Source: Pegoplata infirma (Eukaryota > Arthropoda > Insecta > Diptera > Anthomyiidae). From it: DNA of 64,000 nucleotides. Where the stretch lies: NCBI GenBank assembly GCA_963921195.1, contig OY992537.1, positions 14,099,125-14,163,124 on the forward strand. Direction: 5' to 3'. Numbering within the stretch: the first letter of the stretch is position 1; the number at the start of each line of letters is the position of its first letter. Below are positions 33,321 through 45,299 of the stretch, one piece after another. The translations under genes and the position numbers were made by a program. Under the pieces are notes generated by a model. The model ran no database searches. It saw only the letters and a program-made list of their open reading frames with translations, and was not told where the DNA came from.

Positions 33321-34003
33321 TTAAGAAACCCATGTCACCTTGTGAACTGTTTTATGAGGAAATAACGTCCCACCAATTACTAGGTTGTTGTTGAGACAAG
33401 TCTCAACAAAAAGCTCGCCGTTTTCGGTCATTCTTCCAAGACCGTGTTTCCCCATAACTTTTTCAAAATCTATATTCACAAGCCCCAACTGAGCGTTGAA
33501 GTCACCTGTTAGCAGTAGTATATCACCTCGGTTTTCAGATGCGGTTACTCTAGACAGAAGGCCATACAAATTTTCTTTCACCGCTGAATCTGCCGTTTCG
33601 GTGGGTGCATAGCAGTGCACACACGTTATATTTCTGGTGCAGGTTCTAAAACGGGCTGTTATAATTCTGTCAGAGTGCGGTTTCCATTCTATTAGCGCAT
33701 TTTTCGCTTCTTTTGATAAAAGAATACCAACCCAATTCATTTTGGGCTGATCTTCAGGTCTACCGGAGTATATAAGGGTTAAACCATTAGATGTTGGAAA
33801 TTCACCTGATTCAGGCCATCTGATTTCACATAGTTCCATAAAGAGCAGGTTATATCTTGTGAATTTTCACACACTTGTGCAAGACAAGTGGTATTCAAAA
33901 GCATACGGACATTCCAGGTTCCAAATCGTGTCCCTTTCTTAAAGCTGAAGGTCGTCATCGAGTTAATCTGTTGGTTAATTTTATTTGTGGTTTCTGTAAT
34001 CAA
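33321..34003 (-). pseudogene. RTE-type LINE endonuclease fragment, frameshifted
   Basis: Two overlapping minus-strand frames encode the start of an apurinic-like endonuclease. The first (from 34003) has GTWNVR. After a frameshift near 33845, the second (33839-33321) has EIRWPESGE, CVHCYAPTE and TGDFNAQLG. These supply the expected catalytic Asn, Glu, Tyr, Asp and Asn. The match is to RTE-clade LINEs, often annotated as craniofacial development protein 2-like. It ends at a stop after HKVTWVS, before the C-terminal endonuclease motifs, and no reverse transcriptase is present. It is a dead fragment. Confidence 0.9.
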
Positions 34004-34245
34004 GTTGTTTAAGATGATTAGCTGATTGGGCTAAAGCATCCGATCCTAGAGTTGGGGCTGCCAACACACCGCTAGGCCGGTGAACCGTTAGACGGTTATC
34101 TACAGACGAGTTTCAGTGATAAATTGTTGTCGAGTATCACCTAGTTTCCAGAGACGCATCGGTGTTAGCATGCACTCTGGATACTCAATTCTGTACGCCT
34201 TCTCACTTTGGCTGCCAACAGACCCCGTCCCCCGTGTAATTTTTA
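34004..34245 (-). repeat. Probable 5' untranslated part of the RTE fragment
   Basis: A GC-richer stretch directly upstream of the endonuclease start on the minus strand, beginning with the complement of CAGACCCCGTCCCCCGTG. Base composition drops sharply at about 34235, which I take as the 5' end of the retrotransposon copy. Confidence 0.55.
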
Positions 34246-34275
34246 TAATTGTTATTTATTATTAATGTAAATTAT

Positions 34276-35142
34276 ACCGCTCAACACTCATTTTCCGGTT
34301 TGAATTCTGGTGATCCATTTTAGTAGACTTCGATCTCCTGATTCCAAATCTGTCCTCCAAATTGTTCCATCACGTCCAGATTTTTAGTTATTCACGGTTG
34401 AAAATGCGAAAAATTACGATTTTTGAATTATTTGATAGCATGCACAGCAGCATTCAGTTGAATACAAATCTGGTATAAAGCGCAAAAGTATAATTTGTCT
34501 TTGATCTCCAACATAGAAAACAATTTTTTTAAAATTATTGCGTTTGGTTGGGTTACAATTGCGTTTTAGAATTATACTGCCAAAATTACCATTTTTGTAA
34601 AAAAGGAAAGGTTATATTTTTCAAAGAAAAACTAAAAAAATACATATTTTGCAAATTTAAGTTTTCTGTGTTATTTTTCGTACAAACCGAAAGATATTTT
34701 TAATGGGTTTAAAAGTCTATTAGAAAGAATGCACTTTTGCCTAAATTTTGAGCTCATCACAGTAAAGATTGATCATCTGGTTTTTGTTTTCGAGCCTTTT
34801 AAAAATGGTGCTTTTTCTAATTTTTTCACAGTGTTTTTTTAAATACATGTTTGGCCAATAATAGTGCAACAACTTCAAATTTTTTTGATCATATATTTGA
34901 GATCATAGTTCAACTCTACTTTAACGCTTTATACCAGATTTTTATTCCACCTAGTGGCGGCTGTACGGGCTTTCACAAAAGACAAAAAATCGCGTTTTTT
35001 CACATTTTCACCGCGAATAATTAAAATTCTAGACGTGATGGACAAATTTGGAGCACAGATTTGGAATCAGCGAGTCAAAATCTTTTAAAATTTTATATGA
35101 AACTTCAAACCGGAGCCAAAAACTTTCGATTTGTTCAGCGGT
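34276..35142. repeat. 867-bp imperfect inverted repeat
   Basis: The arms start ACCGCTCAACACTC and end, inverted, ACCGCTGAACAAATCG. Shared blocks include TTCAAACCGG, GATTCCAAATCTG against CAGATTTGGAATC, and CATCACGTC against GACGTGATG. The centre near 34750 is unpaired. No target duplication was found. It is likely an old fold-back element. Confidence 0.7.
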
Positions 35143-35401
35143 GTTATTTTAAGTCAAAAATCCAATAAAAGCAAAAAATTAAAAAAGAAAACTTTTATTA
35201 ATTTTAGTATAATTATTTATCATAAAAAATATTATTTTTTTGATTTATTTTGATATCGAAACGATATCATATTTTAATGGAATAATGATAAAATAACGAT
35301 AAAATTCCAGGAATTTATCGATATTATTATCGCGCTGCTTAAAATTTTCGATATCATTATATTGTTATTTTTTTTCTTTTGAGTGTTTAGTTTTTAATTA
35401 G
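35143..35401. other. AT-rich DNA with TCGATA motifs
   Basis: Repeated GATATC / ATCGATA motifs between 35250 and 35365 form small hairpins. No gene or element boundary recognised. Confidence 0.35.
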
Positions 35402-35409
35402 TTGTCCAT

Positions 35410-36273
35410 TAGAGTGTCCCTTATTTTGGAAATGTTGGAAATGTTGAGACGGTACCCCCTCATTTTTTTCCTTTTGACTAAAAAATAACTCAGGAAAAAT
35501 TTTACGCCCCTAAGACCACGCCTTCCCTACGCGACGGGGCCTTAAAGAACGGGGCCTTAAAAATCATTTTTCCATACAAACCAAAAATTTTTTTTTTGAT
35601 TTTCAATTTTTTTGTTATTAATTATAATATTACTTGGTTAGCTTATTCACGACAAAAAATTTGATTTTGGTGGGATGAGGCTTTCAGTTCTAAAAAATTT
35701 TTCGAAAAAAAAATTTAGAGCTTTTGGGGTCCTACAGTAAAAATTTTTAAAAAAAAAAAAATTTTTAGTTTTGACAAGCAACGGTTTTAGTTGTAATGTT
35801 GCTTTTAATGACATATATTCATAAAGGAATAATATTTTTTTATGAAAATATATCGTTAAAAGCAACAATTCAACTAAAACGGTTGCTTGTCAAAACTAAA
35901 AAAAAATATTTTTTAAAAAATTTTTACTGTAGGACCCCAAAAACTCTAAATTTTTTTTTTCGAAAAATTTTTTAGAATTGAAAGTCTCATCCCACCAAAA
36001 TCAAATTTTTTGTCGTGAATAAGCTAACCAAGTAATATTATAATTAATAACAAAAAAATTAAAAATCAAAAAAAAATTTTTTGGTTTGTGTGGAAAAATG
36101 ATTTTTAAGGCCCCGTTCTTTAAGGCCCCGTCGCGTAGGGAAGGCGTGGTCGTAGGGGCGTAAAATTTTTCCTGAGTTATTTTTTAGTCAAAAGGAAAAA
36201 AATGAGGGGGTACCGTCTCAACATTTCCAACATTTCCAACATTTCCAACATTTCCAAAATAAGGGACACTCTA
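35410..36273. mobile_element. Fold-back hAT-like MITE with TAGAGTGTCCC ends
   Basis: The whole 864 bp is a near-perfect palindrome with arms of about 415 bp, centred near 35842. Left end TAGAGTGTCCCTTATTTT; right end AAAATAAGGGACACTCTA. An exact 8-bp duplication TTGTCCAT is at 35402-35409 and 36274-36281. The right arm has four ACATTTCCA subrepeats where the left has two. The minus-strand frame 35647-35868 is arm sequence. Arms this similar imply a young insertion or repair-mediated homogenisation. Confidence 0.93.
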
Positions 36274-36281
36274 TTGTCCAT

Positions 36282-37380
36282 TTTAAAATGCTTTCAACGT
36301 ATTGTCTCCCACTGTATATCAAAAGAATAATATTTCAATTAACCAAACCTAGCCCACTCAATTAATCCTCTAGCATAACTAAATTAAAGCAAAAACTAAC
36401 ATAAAACATATTGGATACAAAATCATCATACCATAAAATGTGATGAAAATTAAATATTATGTATGCATTTCATGCTTCCATACTTATTCCATTCATATAA
36501 CGAATGGTCCATCTATCTACAAAAGAATCATAAAACCTAACCACCAGATTCTGTAAAACATATCATTCATTCGATTGAAAATTTATATCAAATACAAATT
36601 CGTTGTCCTATAGAAATAAAACGAGTTATAGAAACAGGGTGTTAATAATCAAAACAATACCAGCTTATAGTTAAATTCAAAAGGCAACAACAAAAAGAAG
36701 GGAAGTTTATTTAAGGACACGTGGCGCCAACTTCAAATCAGTGAATGAATGAACGATTACAATAACAAATATTTAGAAAGAATAAAAATTTAAACAAAAA
36801 AAAAAGAAGAGAAAATAATATCAAAATATTTACTAAAAGAAAACGTATAATATCAACAACACCAGCAGATATAAAAAATAAAATACAATAAAAAAAATTA
36901 ACAAATTATTTGCAATGACGATGATGATGATGTGGAGTGTGCATGACGCATCACTATTTTTGACAACCACTTTTATTTATTGTTTTCTTAAAATAATATT
37001 TGCAAGGATTGTAAAAAAAAAAAGTTCATTAAGGTTTGATTGTCAGAAATAGAAAATTATTATTTACATAAATGGAAGGGAGTATCTTAAGTTTTCAGGG
37101 GAGTTTACTTTACATTCTTTAGTCTATAAGACTAAAACTGGAAAAAATACTAATTTGAGCGCCATCTAGAGATGGCGCTTTTTAATTTCCCCTTCATTTA
37201 TAATTAGTGATTGACTCATAATACATACATAAATATTTTATTTTTTTTATATTCGGCTTCGGCTTCGGTTTGGCCGAATAGTGAAAATTTGGCCGAACAC
37301 TAATAATAAGATTAATCAGAAAATAAATCCACTTATTGAAAAACACAGCAATTGTTTATTTCTGGTGTTGTTTCAGTTCT
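36282..37380. other. Unassigned AT-rich DNA
   Basis: No gene or transposon recognised, apart from a 22-bp perfect palindrome at 37158-37179 (listed separately) and CGGCTTCGGCTTCGGTTTGG near 37255, opposite GGCCGAA motifs that can pair with it. This is one of the least repetitive stretches. Confidence 0.4.
37158..37179. promoter_or_regulatory. 22-bp perfect palindrome built on GCGCCATCT
   Basis: AGCGCCATCT and its inverted copy AGATGGCGCT meet at a central AG, and a T run follows. The half-site resembles insect insulator-type motifs around GGCGC, but that is only a resemblance. It could also be a stand-alone hairpin. Confidence 0.3.
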
Positions 37381-37660
37381 TTAAGGGGGAACTTTTTTCT
37401 CCCTGGTCCGATTTTGCCCATCTCCGAACTTAACAGCCTATGACCATAAGACATATCCGTGTAAAATTTCAGGAGTCTAGCTTTTATATTTTGGAATGTA
37501 TCGTGTCCTCCACAGACGGACGGACGGTCATCGCTAGAATGTCTTAGAATCGATCACTGATCAATAATATAACTTTTTAGGATCCTAGACCGATATTTCG
37601 ATGCGTTAGACACGTAATGACAAAGTGAATATACCCCCATAATGTAGTTGCAGTGTATAC
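37381..37660 (-). repeat. Dispersed repeat, second subfamily, minus strand
   Basis: Contains the complements of GTCCGTCCGTCTGTGG and of a diverged GTCATTACGTGTCTAACGC, plus TTCTTTAAGGGGGAACTTTT. It runs to an altered terminal hairpin at about 37650 (TACCCCCATAATGTAG). Confidence 0.65.
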
Positions 37661-38062
37661 AAATTCACGAAATCGAATGGGGTCGTGTTCGAAAATCTGT
37701 GAATTGGCATGAAATTTCATTGAAATGCCCCATAATATGTTCTTTTCATCAACATTTAAAAGTTTAGGAATATTTTATCAAGTAGGAGTACCCAAATAGG
37801 TAAAATAATATATATTTGGTACTTTTTTAATAAAATGTACTTTTTTGGTACTTTTTACTAAAAAGTAGTTTTTTGGTACATTTTACTACAAAGTAATCTC
37901 TTGATTTATCAGAAGAGATTTGCTTTCCTCTGTGTTTTACTATTGATTTATTAACACTTTTATTTCAACAACTGTTTATTAATTTAAATAAATTTATTTG
38001 CCAATAAAAATCTCAGTTGGAGTTTGCTAATAAGTGTTGTTTTTTATTAAAAATTTTCCATA

Positions 38063-38751
38063 CCCGAGTAAAAATAAACATATATAACAATATATAACTT
38101 GATACAAACATAATAAATCATATATGATTATACATCGCGTGAGATCTTTTCTAAATTTTTTAAATGCAGTCATATGTAGTTATATATAATTTAATCATGA
38201 TTCGGATTAAAAGGTGTACGGTTGATATATTTATATAAAATTATATGAGGGTCAACACAAAATTTGTTTTTCTGTATAATTTAACATAAAATTATATATA
38301 GCTTATGCTGTTCCATATAAAACTATTTATGTTTTCAATTAACCAAAAATGTTCTAAGTTTTTTAGGCAAAGTATAAGAAACTTTTTAAAATGTTCCTAA
38401 ACATTTCTTGTTAGGGTTATGTATATTACCTATCTGGTTCGAAGCGTACCCAAACATTTTTTTTGTTTTAGAAAATTAAATGTTTGGTGAATGTATCGTT
38501 GACCTGTGGTGTATCTCAACCCAAACCAAAAAACACCAGGATTTTATATGTTTTTATGCAATTAGATCTAATTAGATCCACCAATATATGGCAATGTCTG
38601 GTCAAAACTCGGATGAAATCAAATCATATTTTATACAAGTTGATCTTTTTTAATGCAAACACATCCACCATTATTCGGATCAAATTGCGTATAAATATAT
38701 ATTGTGTTACATATCATTTTATATTGCATCATATCAAAATTTTTACTCGGG
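38063..38751. mobile_element. CCCGAGTAAAAAT element, short copy
   Basis: Left end CCCGAGTAAAAATA; right end ATTTTTACTCGGG. TA flanks each side (38061-38062 and 38752-38753). It shares with the 2.8-kb copy the AATTTTTTAAATGGAG-like subterminal block and right-side TTCGGATCAAATTG. The plus-strand frame 38484-38819 crosses the right end and is not a gene. Confidence 0.85.
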
Positions 38752-38953
38752 TAACCAGTAGCATTTTCCTAAACAATTCATTTACCTACTTTATAAGTGA
38801 ATTGCGTAGCCGTTTTTAACCGATTTATTGATTTAAAAAATCTGTATATTCCCATTAATGCGTAAAATTAACTTTTATTCTTTGATAGTTTTAGCATTTT
38901 TTTTTTCTCTTCTTTCAAGTCTGTGTGATAAACGACTATTAATTCCATATGAA

Positions 38954-39472
38954 CCCAGTCAGAAAAATACAAACGGGCCAACGTTGGAACGAAGTTGGCG
39001 GCGACGGTACCAACGTTGGCATATCATACCCGTTTCTAAGTCTACGACGTCATTTCGAAGTTGAAATGATAACAGTGGCCAACGATCGCTCGACTTTTGT
39101 TTTGACGTTGGGTTAACATTGATTTTACAAATTTACGACATTAAATTTATCTTTTGCTTAGGGATATATTGCAAATCTCAATGTAGTGCTTTTTAGTTAC
39201 CATTTTGTGCAAATTGGTTAAAAAAGCAACTACTTAAGTGTTCACTTAGATTAAAGAGTTGAGGTCTATGTAAATCAATAACTTTTTAAAAAAATAAAAA
39301 TGTTAAAACTTTTCAATTATAATCCATAGTGTAGTGTTTTATGTAAACACAAAGTTGTGACAACACAATATTTTTAGTAAAACTGTTTTACATTATACAA
39401 TGTTGTGTTTTTGGCTAGCCCGATATTGTGCCAACACAAAATTTTTGGTACGGTTGGCAATTTCTGACTGGG
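38954..39472. mobile_element. MITE with CCCAGTCAGAAA ends
   Basis: Left end CCCAGTCAGAAAAATAC; right end AATTTCTGACTGGG. AA lies on both sides. Internal AACGTTGG and CAACACAA motifs are partly palindromic. The frame 38858-39064 overlaps its left end and has no recognised domain. Confidence 0.75.
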
Positions 39473-39538
39473 AAGTTAAAGAAAACCCACATATACAAAC
39501 TAATAAATTTTTGTGATAGTGTGTACACTAGGATGGAG

Positions 39539-40760
39539 CTAATTTTCCTTTTTTAAAGGAAAAGTCGGAAAAGTTGACTTTTACACTCAAAAAATAAAAC
39601 TGTAAAGTTAACAAATTTTTTTTTTTGTTAACTCGAGTTTACTGGCTTTTTAGCAAATTTTTAGTTAAAATCAGCATTTTAACTACTTTTTTTAGTTAAT
39701 TTCAATTTACGAAAATACTAGTTTTGTACAAATTTTGAATTAATTTTTTTTGTTGACTTTAAAACTGAGTTTACGAATTTTTACTAATTAATTTGCTGAT
39801 TTTTTGTAACATTTTTGTCAAGTGAAAAATTTTAAACATTTCTTGTGTAGCCTCCTATGCAAATCTCATAAGTCCTACTTAAGCTGAACTTAATGCTGTG
39901 AAAAAAATAAGAAAAAATAAGTGAAGTGTCAGTGTTTAAAACCAATATTTAACAAACTTAAAATTTTTTACAAAAAGTTTAGCTGAATTCAACTAATAAA
40001 AAATGTTACGAAATTTTCAGCTGAATTTTTAGTTAAAATTACGTTTTTTTTTTTTTGCTACATTCATTCTACGAAAAGTTAACTAAATATTTTTTGTTAA
40101 ATTAACTAGAAATTTAGTAGGTTCAATATCAGGTGTTTTTTTAGTTAAATTTAACTACATTTTTTGTTAACTTTACAGTTTTTTTTTAGTGTAGGGTCAA
40201 TGGGTTTGGGTTCCTTTTTTTGACTTGAAAATCGAAAAACTGCAAAAAAGTGAAAAGTTTTTTTAGCTTAAAATATTAGTTAATAACACAGTGCAAGGAC
40301 CAAAATCGGAATGGGATGAAATCAAAAGCAAATGAAAGTTGAGATTTTCCATAAAAAAACCCGTAAGTTTTTTTTTAGTTTATTCCTAGATTTTTTTACT
40401 AACACTTGAAGTCGGTGAACTATTATTATAATTACTTGAAAACTGTATAAGATGCGTATACTTAATTTCGTAATTGTCTTTTAATAACAATCATACGGTA
40501 CAGTGCACAGTGGTTTATTTTTAATAATTCGGCTATTCATTAAGTACTTTTTTGAATTTTGAATTGTAAGGACAAAAAAAAATGTTTACCATTAAAACAG
40601 TTTTTCAGAAACGTAAAAATATTTACGAATATTTAAGCTAAAAAAAATTAAAAAAAAAAATCGCTTCCGATTTGCAAAACTAAAAAGGTCCATATTGACC
40701 GTAAAAGCCAACTTTTTCGACCCCGAAAATTTGGAAAAAATCAAAATTTGATCCACCCTA
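39539..40760. mobile_element. hAT-type element with TAGGRTGGAGC ends, copy 1
   Basis: Left end TAGGATGGAGCTAATTTTCC; right end, inverted, TAGGGTGGATCAAATTTTGA. The flanks GTGTACAC and GTATACAC agree at 7 of 8 bases. Sequence next to both ends carries a diverged inverted repeat (AAAGTCGGAAAAGTTG against CAACTTTTTCGACC). It is split by the TA-flanked MITE at 39594-40191. A clean 404-bp relative lies at 53439-53842. Confidence 0.88.
39594..40191. mobile_element. MITE with CACTCAAAAAATAAAACTG ends and GTTAAC repeats
   Basis: Left end CACTCAAAAAATAAAACTG followed by TAAAGTTAAC; the right end is its inverse, terminating in TTTTTTTTTAGTG. TA lies on both sides. Internal GTTAAC / TTTAGTTAAAT motifs repeat in both orientations. 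It is non-coding, and the TA duplication is typical of Tc1/mariner-related MITEs. Confidence 0.88.
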
Positions 40761-40768
40761 GTATACAC

Positions 40769-41244
40769 ATATGTGTTACATGAACGTGACATTATCTGGC
40801 AAATCTTTACAGCACACTTCCATGTAAGAAAAATAACTACTCACTGGCAAAAAATACACCATTTAGTTTTTTCAATAGAATAAATATGCTAAGAGACCGA
40901 AAACAAAACCATCTTTAAATTGCCAGTTGTCTACTAAAAATTGTAATTATATTTGATACGGAAACGAATAAAACGTTTCATTTGTTTCTCCATTTTTTTT
41001 TTTTCAACAAAAAAATTTTTTTTACAATACCAAAGTTTTTTTTTCATCAAAATTCTTTATTTATCCAAAATTCTTTTTTAATCAAAAAAATTTTTTTTTT
41101 TATCAAAATTTTTTTACAGATCTTCTTTTGTCGTTAATTTTTTCTTTTTTTTTCATTCCAAAAATTCTATTTTATTAAAAACTTTTTTTTATTAAAGTTT
41201 TTTTTTTTGTCAAAAATTTTTTTTATCCAAAAGTTCTTTTATTA
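40769..41244. repeat. Low-complexity TTTTTTCATCAAAA DNA with short flank
   Basis: 40769-40990 is unassigned. From about 40990, ATTTTTTTT, TCATCAAAA and TTATCCAAAA motifs alternate up to the next dispersed repeat. The composition matches the low-complexity blocks at 52075-52510 and 57080-59330. Confidence 0.6.
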
Positions 41245-41852
41245 CAAGTAAAACAGTTAAATTCGTCCTTGCCGAATGTAGTTATACCCTCCACAATTTC
41301 AAAAAGATTATTCCAAAAACCTTTATTTAAAAGGAAATTACTTTAAAAAAAAAAAAAAAAATTTTGAAAAAAAAAAATTCCGAGAAAAAAAATTTTGGTG
41401 AAAAAAAATCAGCCATTTTTTTTCTTTTTTTTGTCAAAAAATATGTTCGTACTTATTTAAATACCCTTTGGTGTTCAATTATGTTCACATATGTCAACCA
41501 GAAGCCGAATTAAAGAATTTTGTATTTTTAGGTTATGTTGAATGTACTGAAATTTTTTAGGTGTGCTTACATTTTCGTTCATAACTTTTGAACCGCTGAA
41601 CCGATATTGCTCAAATGCAATACCAAACTTCTCGGGAGAACTTCCAATAAATATATTAAGTTTCAGTCATCTCTGTGCAATATTTTGTTCGTGACAGCAT
41701 TTTCCACAGACAGACAGACGGACATCGCTAGAATGTCTTAAAATCGATCGGGCATCATGAATATATATACTTTATGGGGTCCCAGATCGATATTTCGATG
41801 AGTTACAAACAGAATGACAAACTTATATATACCCTCTATCACTAAGTGGAGG
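41245..41852 (-). repeat. Dispersed repeat, TATACCCTCCAC family, minus strand
   Basis: A full-length inverted copy: terminus ACAAGTAAAACAG, hairpin complement, GTAGTTATACCCTCCAC, GTCTGTCTGTC complement, and a terminal palindrome ATCACTAAGTGGAGGG ending in TATAATA. Diverged from 28190-28774 mainly by homopolymer length. Confidence 0.85.
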
Positions 41853-42430
41853 GTATAATAAAAAAAAAAAATTTTTTACAAATTTCACAACATTTCAAAA
41901 ACATTTTTTATTAAAAATTTGGTTTTAATAAAAACTTTTTTTCATCGAAAAAAAATTTTTTAATCAAAACCTTTCATTTATCATTTTTTTTTTTTTTTAT
42001 TATTTTTTTTTTTCATCAAACATTATTGTTTTAACAGCCCATTTTAATTCAAATTTCTAAAACTTATTTGCAAATGGTGTAAGTATAAGTAAAACAAAAA
42101 ATATGCTAAAATAAGTTTCTTTTATAGTTACCCACAACATGTTTCTCTTTTTTTAAAGTTTCTGTTCTGTATTCTCATGCCTTCGTCTTCATCATTTTTT
42201 AAGTTTTTATCTTCCAAGTTCAAAGTTTGCAAATTTACGCAATCAATTTCTGCGCGTGTACGACTATGCAAAGTTTTTTTTTTCATATATTTTTTGTGCT
42301 TAGTTTTTGACTGTTTTCCAGAATAGCAAAGAATGGATTCTTTGTGAAATAGTTAAAAAAAAATAAAACGAATAAAAAAATTATACTTAGTTGGTCAAGA
42401 CCGGCCGTTAATACCTTAAAGCAGTGTTTT
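41853..42430. other. Low-complexity and unassigned DNA
   Basis: 41853-42030 is T-rich with CATCAAA motifs. 42030-42430 has no recognisable feature. TTGGTCAAGACCGGCCG near 42391 resembles GGTCGGTCTTGACCGAC at 4308, possibly pieces of the same unclassified repeat. Confidence 0.4.
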
Positions 42431-42576
42431 TCGGAAAATTGGTTTTGATTTAAAAATATTTTCTATGGGTTTCTAAACCAATATTTGGAGAACAAAGTGA
42501 GTTGGTCCCATTAGAGTGTCATTTTTTCTTCAACTTTTGATTTTCCCAAGTGTCCAGGAAAAGTTTTATTCTTCTA

Positions 42577-42740
42577 CACTCTAAAAAAATGAGTCCAGTT
42601 TCCTACTATAAATTCGGTAAGTTTCAACAAATTCAAATAATATACTACTATAAATTGGGTAAATTTCTAATAATTTTAAGTAGAAATACGCAATATGTGT
42701 AAATTTACCCAATTCATAGTAGGAAACTGAAATTAGAGTG
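42577..42740. mobile_element. 164-bp MITE with CACTCTAAAAAAATGAG ends
   Basis: Left CACTCTAAAAAAATGAGTCC followed by AGTTTCCTACTATAAATT; right GGAAACTGAAATTAGAGTG. TA lies on both sides. The inner sequence repeats CTACTATAAATTSGGTAA in direct and inverse forms. Confidence 0.88.
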
Positions 42741-43917
42741 TAGGTCTGAGACTTATTTGCTACACATTTTAGGCCAATCAGACTTAATTAATACGTGGAG
42801 CCCGACGTTCAAGGTTTTGGATTTTTGAACATTTTAACATTAATTTTGATGCGCTGAACACGAATTTAAAAAATAAAAAATAAAATGCTGTCGAGCAGCA
42901 TCGCCATTTGAAAATTGCAAAAAATGGCGGTGTTTTTCCTACACTTAAAGAAAAAGCTTTATTATATTTATGAAAACTGTTATAAATATAATGAAAATCT
43001 TCATTAAAGTTCGCCTAATATAACAGTTTCATAAATACATTGAAACAGTTGCATAATTGTTTATTGGGTCAACATTTATGAAATTTTACATTATATTTAT
43101 GAAAGGTTTCATAAATATAATGAATAAAATTTCATGCACTTTTATGAAACTCTTCATAAATATTATGAAATGTTTTATAAATACGATGAAAGATTTCATA
43201 GATTTTATTTTTTTTCTTAAATATTTGATCATATTAGGAAACTATTTTATAGTATTTATGAACCCCTTCATTGGTACTATGAAATAGTTCCATAATTATT
43301 AAAAAAAATAATATTCTTTTTTATGAAATGTTTCATAGTATTTATGAAACGTTTCATAATATTTATCAAACAGTTACATTGGGCGAATTGTAATGACAAG
43401 TTTTATTATATTTATGAAAAGGTTTCATAGTATTTATGAAATGTTTCATTAATAAAGCAAACTCATTATTTTTTTTAGAAATAAAATTTTTTGATATTTA
43501 CTTTTCATAGATTTAATTTTTTTTTTCTTAAATATTTGATCATATTAGGAAACTATTTCATAGTATTTATGAACCACTTCATTGGTACTATAAAATAGTT
43601 CCATAATTATTATAAAAAATAATATTCTTTTTATGATATATTTCACAGTATTTATGAAACGTTTAATAATATTTATGAAACAATTACATTGGACGAACTT
43701 TAGTGACAAGTTTCATTATATTTATAAAATGGTTTCATAGTACTTATGATAGGTTTCATTAATAAAGCAAATTCATTATAAAATGTATGATATTTACATT
43801 ATTTGGAAGAACTAAAATAAGGAATTAAAATTTAAAAAATCGTCTTTAGGAGCTATAATTGTTTTGCCCCAATTTCCTAATCATAATAAAAAAAAATCAT
43901 ATGCCACGATTATGATT

Positions 43918-45299
43918 TTTATACCCTCCACTAAGTGATGGAGGGTATATATAATTTTTTCATTCCGTTTTTAACTCATCGAAATATCGGTCTGGGACCC
44001 CATAAAGTACTATATATGGGGCATTCCATGTGAAATCGGACACTTTGAAAAACTTTTTTTTTAGATTTTCCCAATTTGTTTACAGTTTTTAGTACCCTTC
44101 GAAAACTCCTTCGTGGTAAATTTTCAGATTTTTTTGATGACCCGTTCAAAAGATATCGAATTTTTAAAAATTGGTAGTTTGTTCCTTTACTCAAACTTCT
44201 TTTAATCATAACTTCTTCAATAATGGTCCAAATTTCAAATTTTTTTTTTCAAAATTTTTGTTTTTTTGCGTACTTTCCCAAAAAATTCTTAAAAGCGCTC
44301 TAGTATGCGATTTTTAAGTTTTAAAATTTAAATCTCATTTTTGAAAATGTTTGTACTCTTCGATTTTTTTAAAATTTTTTTGTGTAAAACTTCTATCAAT
44401 TCTACAAATTTTTGGCCCAGGAAGATCGTGGGATAACGATTGTTACTATTTTTTTAAATTTTTTGAAAAAAATTTATTGTAATTTTCCAATCTTAAAATC
44501 ATTTCTACTGCTCCAATGGTGCGTCATAGAGGGGACCTTTGTAAGAACGACCCCCATTAATTTTTACGTCTTAACATTTCTTTGGAACAAACTAATACCC
44601 TATCTCCAATTTCTAAGGGGGCTCCCACACAAAACGACATTTTTTAAAATTTGTTCCAACCACTCTAACTGCCCTAATAGTGCCCTTAGAGCAACAAAAT
44701 GTATGACCGATCCTCAATATTTTTTTAGTCTAAACATTTTCTATGAACACACCTACCATCTATCTGTAATTTTTAGGGCGGTCCCCATACAATTTTTTTT
44801 ATTTTTTGTAAATTTGTTTTATTTAATCAGCTTTTACCGGTCCAATGGTGCGTCCGAGAGGGATCATTAGTGAGACCGACCCCCATTTATTTTTACCCTA
44901 CAACATTTTTTCAAAACATACCTACGCCCTATCTCCACTCCCTAAGTAGGCTCCCATACAAATAACAGTTGGAGCAAATTTTATAAAAATGTAATTTTGT
45001 ATGGGAGCCTACTTAGGGAGTGGAGATAGGGCGTAGGTATGTTTTGAAAAAATGTTGTAGGGTAAAAATGAGTGGGGGTCGGTCTCACTTATGACCCCTC
45101 TCGGACGCACCATTGGACCGGTAGAAGCTGATTAAATAAAACAAATTTACAAAAAATAAAAAAAATTGTATGGGGACCGCCCTAAAAATTACAGATAGAG
45201 GGTAGGTGTGTTCAGAGAAAATGTTTACAATAATCTTTTTGAAATTGTGGAGGGTATCAATACATTCGGCAAGGTCGAATTTAACTTTTTTACTTGTTT
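43918..45299 (+). repeat. Dispersed repeat, TATACCCTCCAC family, with an inner insertion
   Basis: It begins TATACCCTCCACTAAGTG and reaches 'ccataaagtac' at about 44010, where unrelated sequence (GGCATTCCATGTGAAATC) starts. The normal end returns at about 45228, with GTGGAGGGTATCAATACA, TTCGGCAAGGTCGAA and ACTTGTTTT. The frame 44412-44870 lies in the inner part and shows no recognisable domain. Confidence 0.75.
44734..45227. repeat. 494-bp near-perfect inverted repeat
   Basis: The arms of about 230 bp run from ACATTTTCTATGAACACACC to the inverse TGTGTTCAGAGAAAATGT, with a short unpaired centre near 44975. Differences are few: an extra ATTA/TTA block and point changes. Blocks such as CGACCCCCAT and CCCTATCTCCACTCCCTAAG also occur singly at 47640-47770, 48360-48640 and 49620-49700. 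Confidence 0.85.

Noticed and set aside
44412..44870. 152-codon plus-strand frame as a gene
   Set aside because: It lies in the arm of the 44734-45227 inverted repeat and a dispersed repeat, with no domain and low-complexity Phe/Leu runs.
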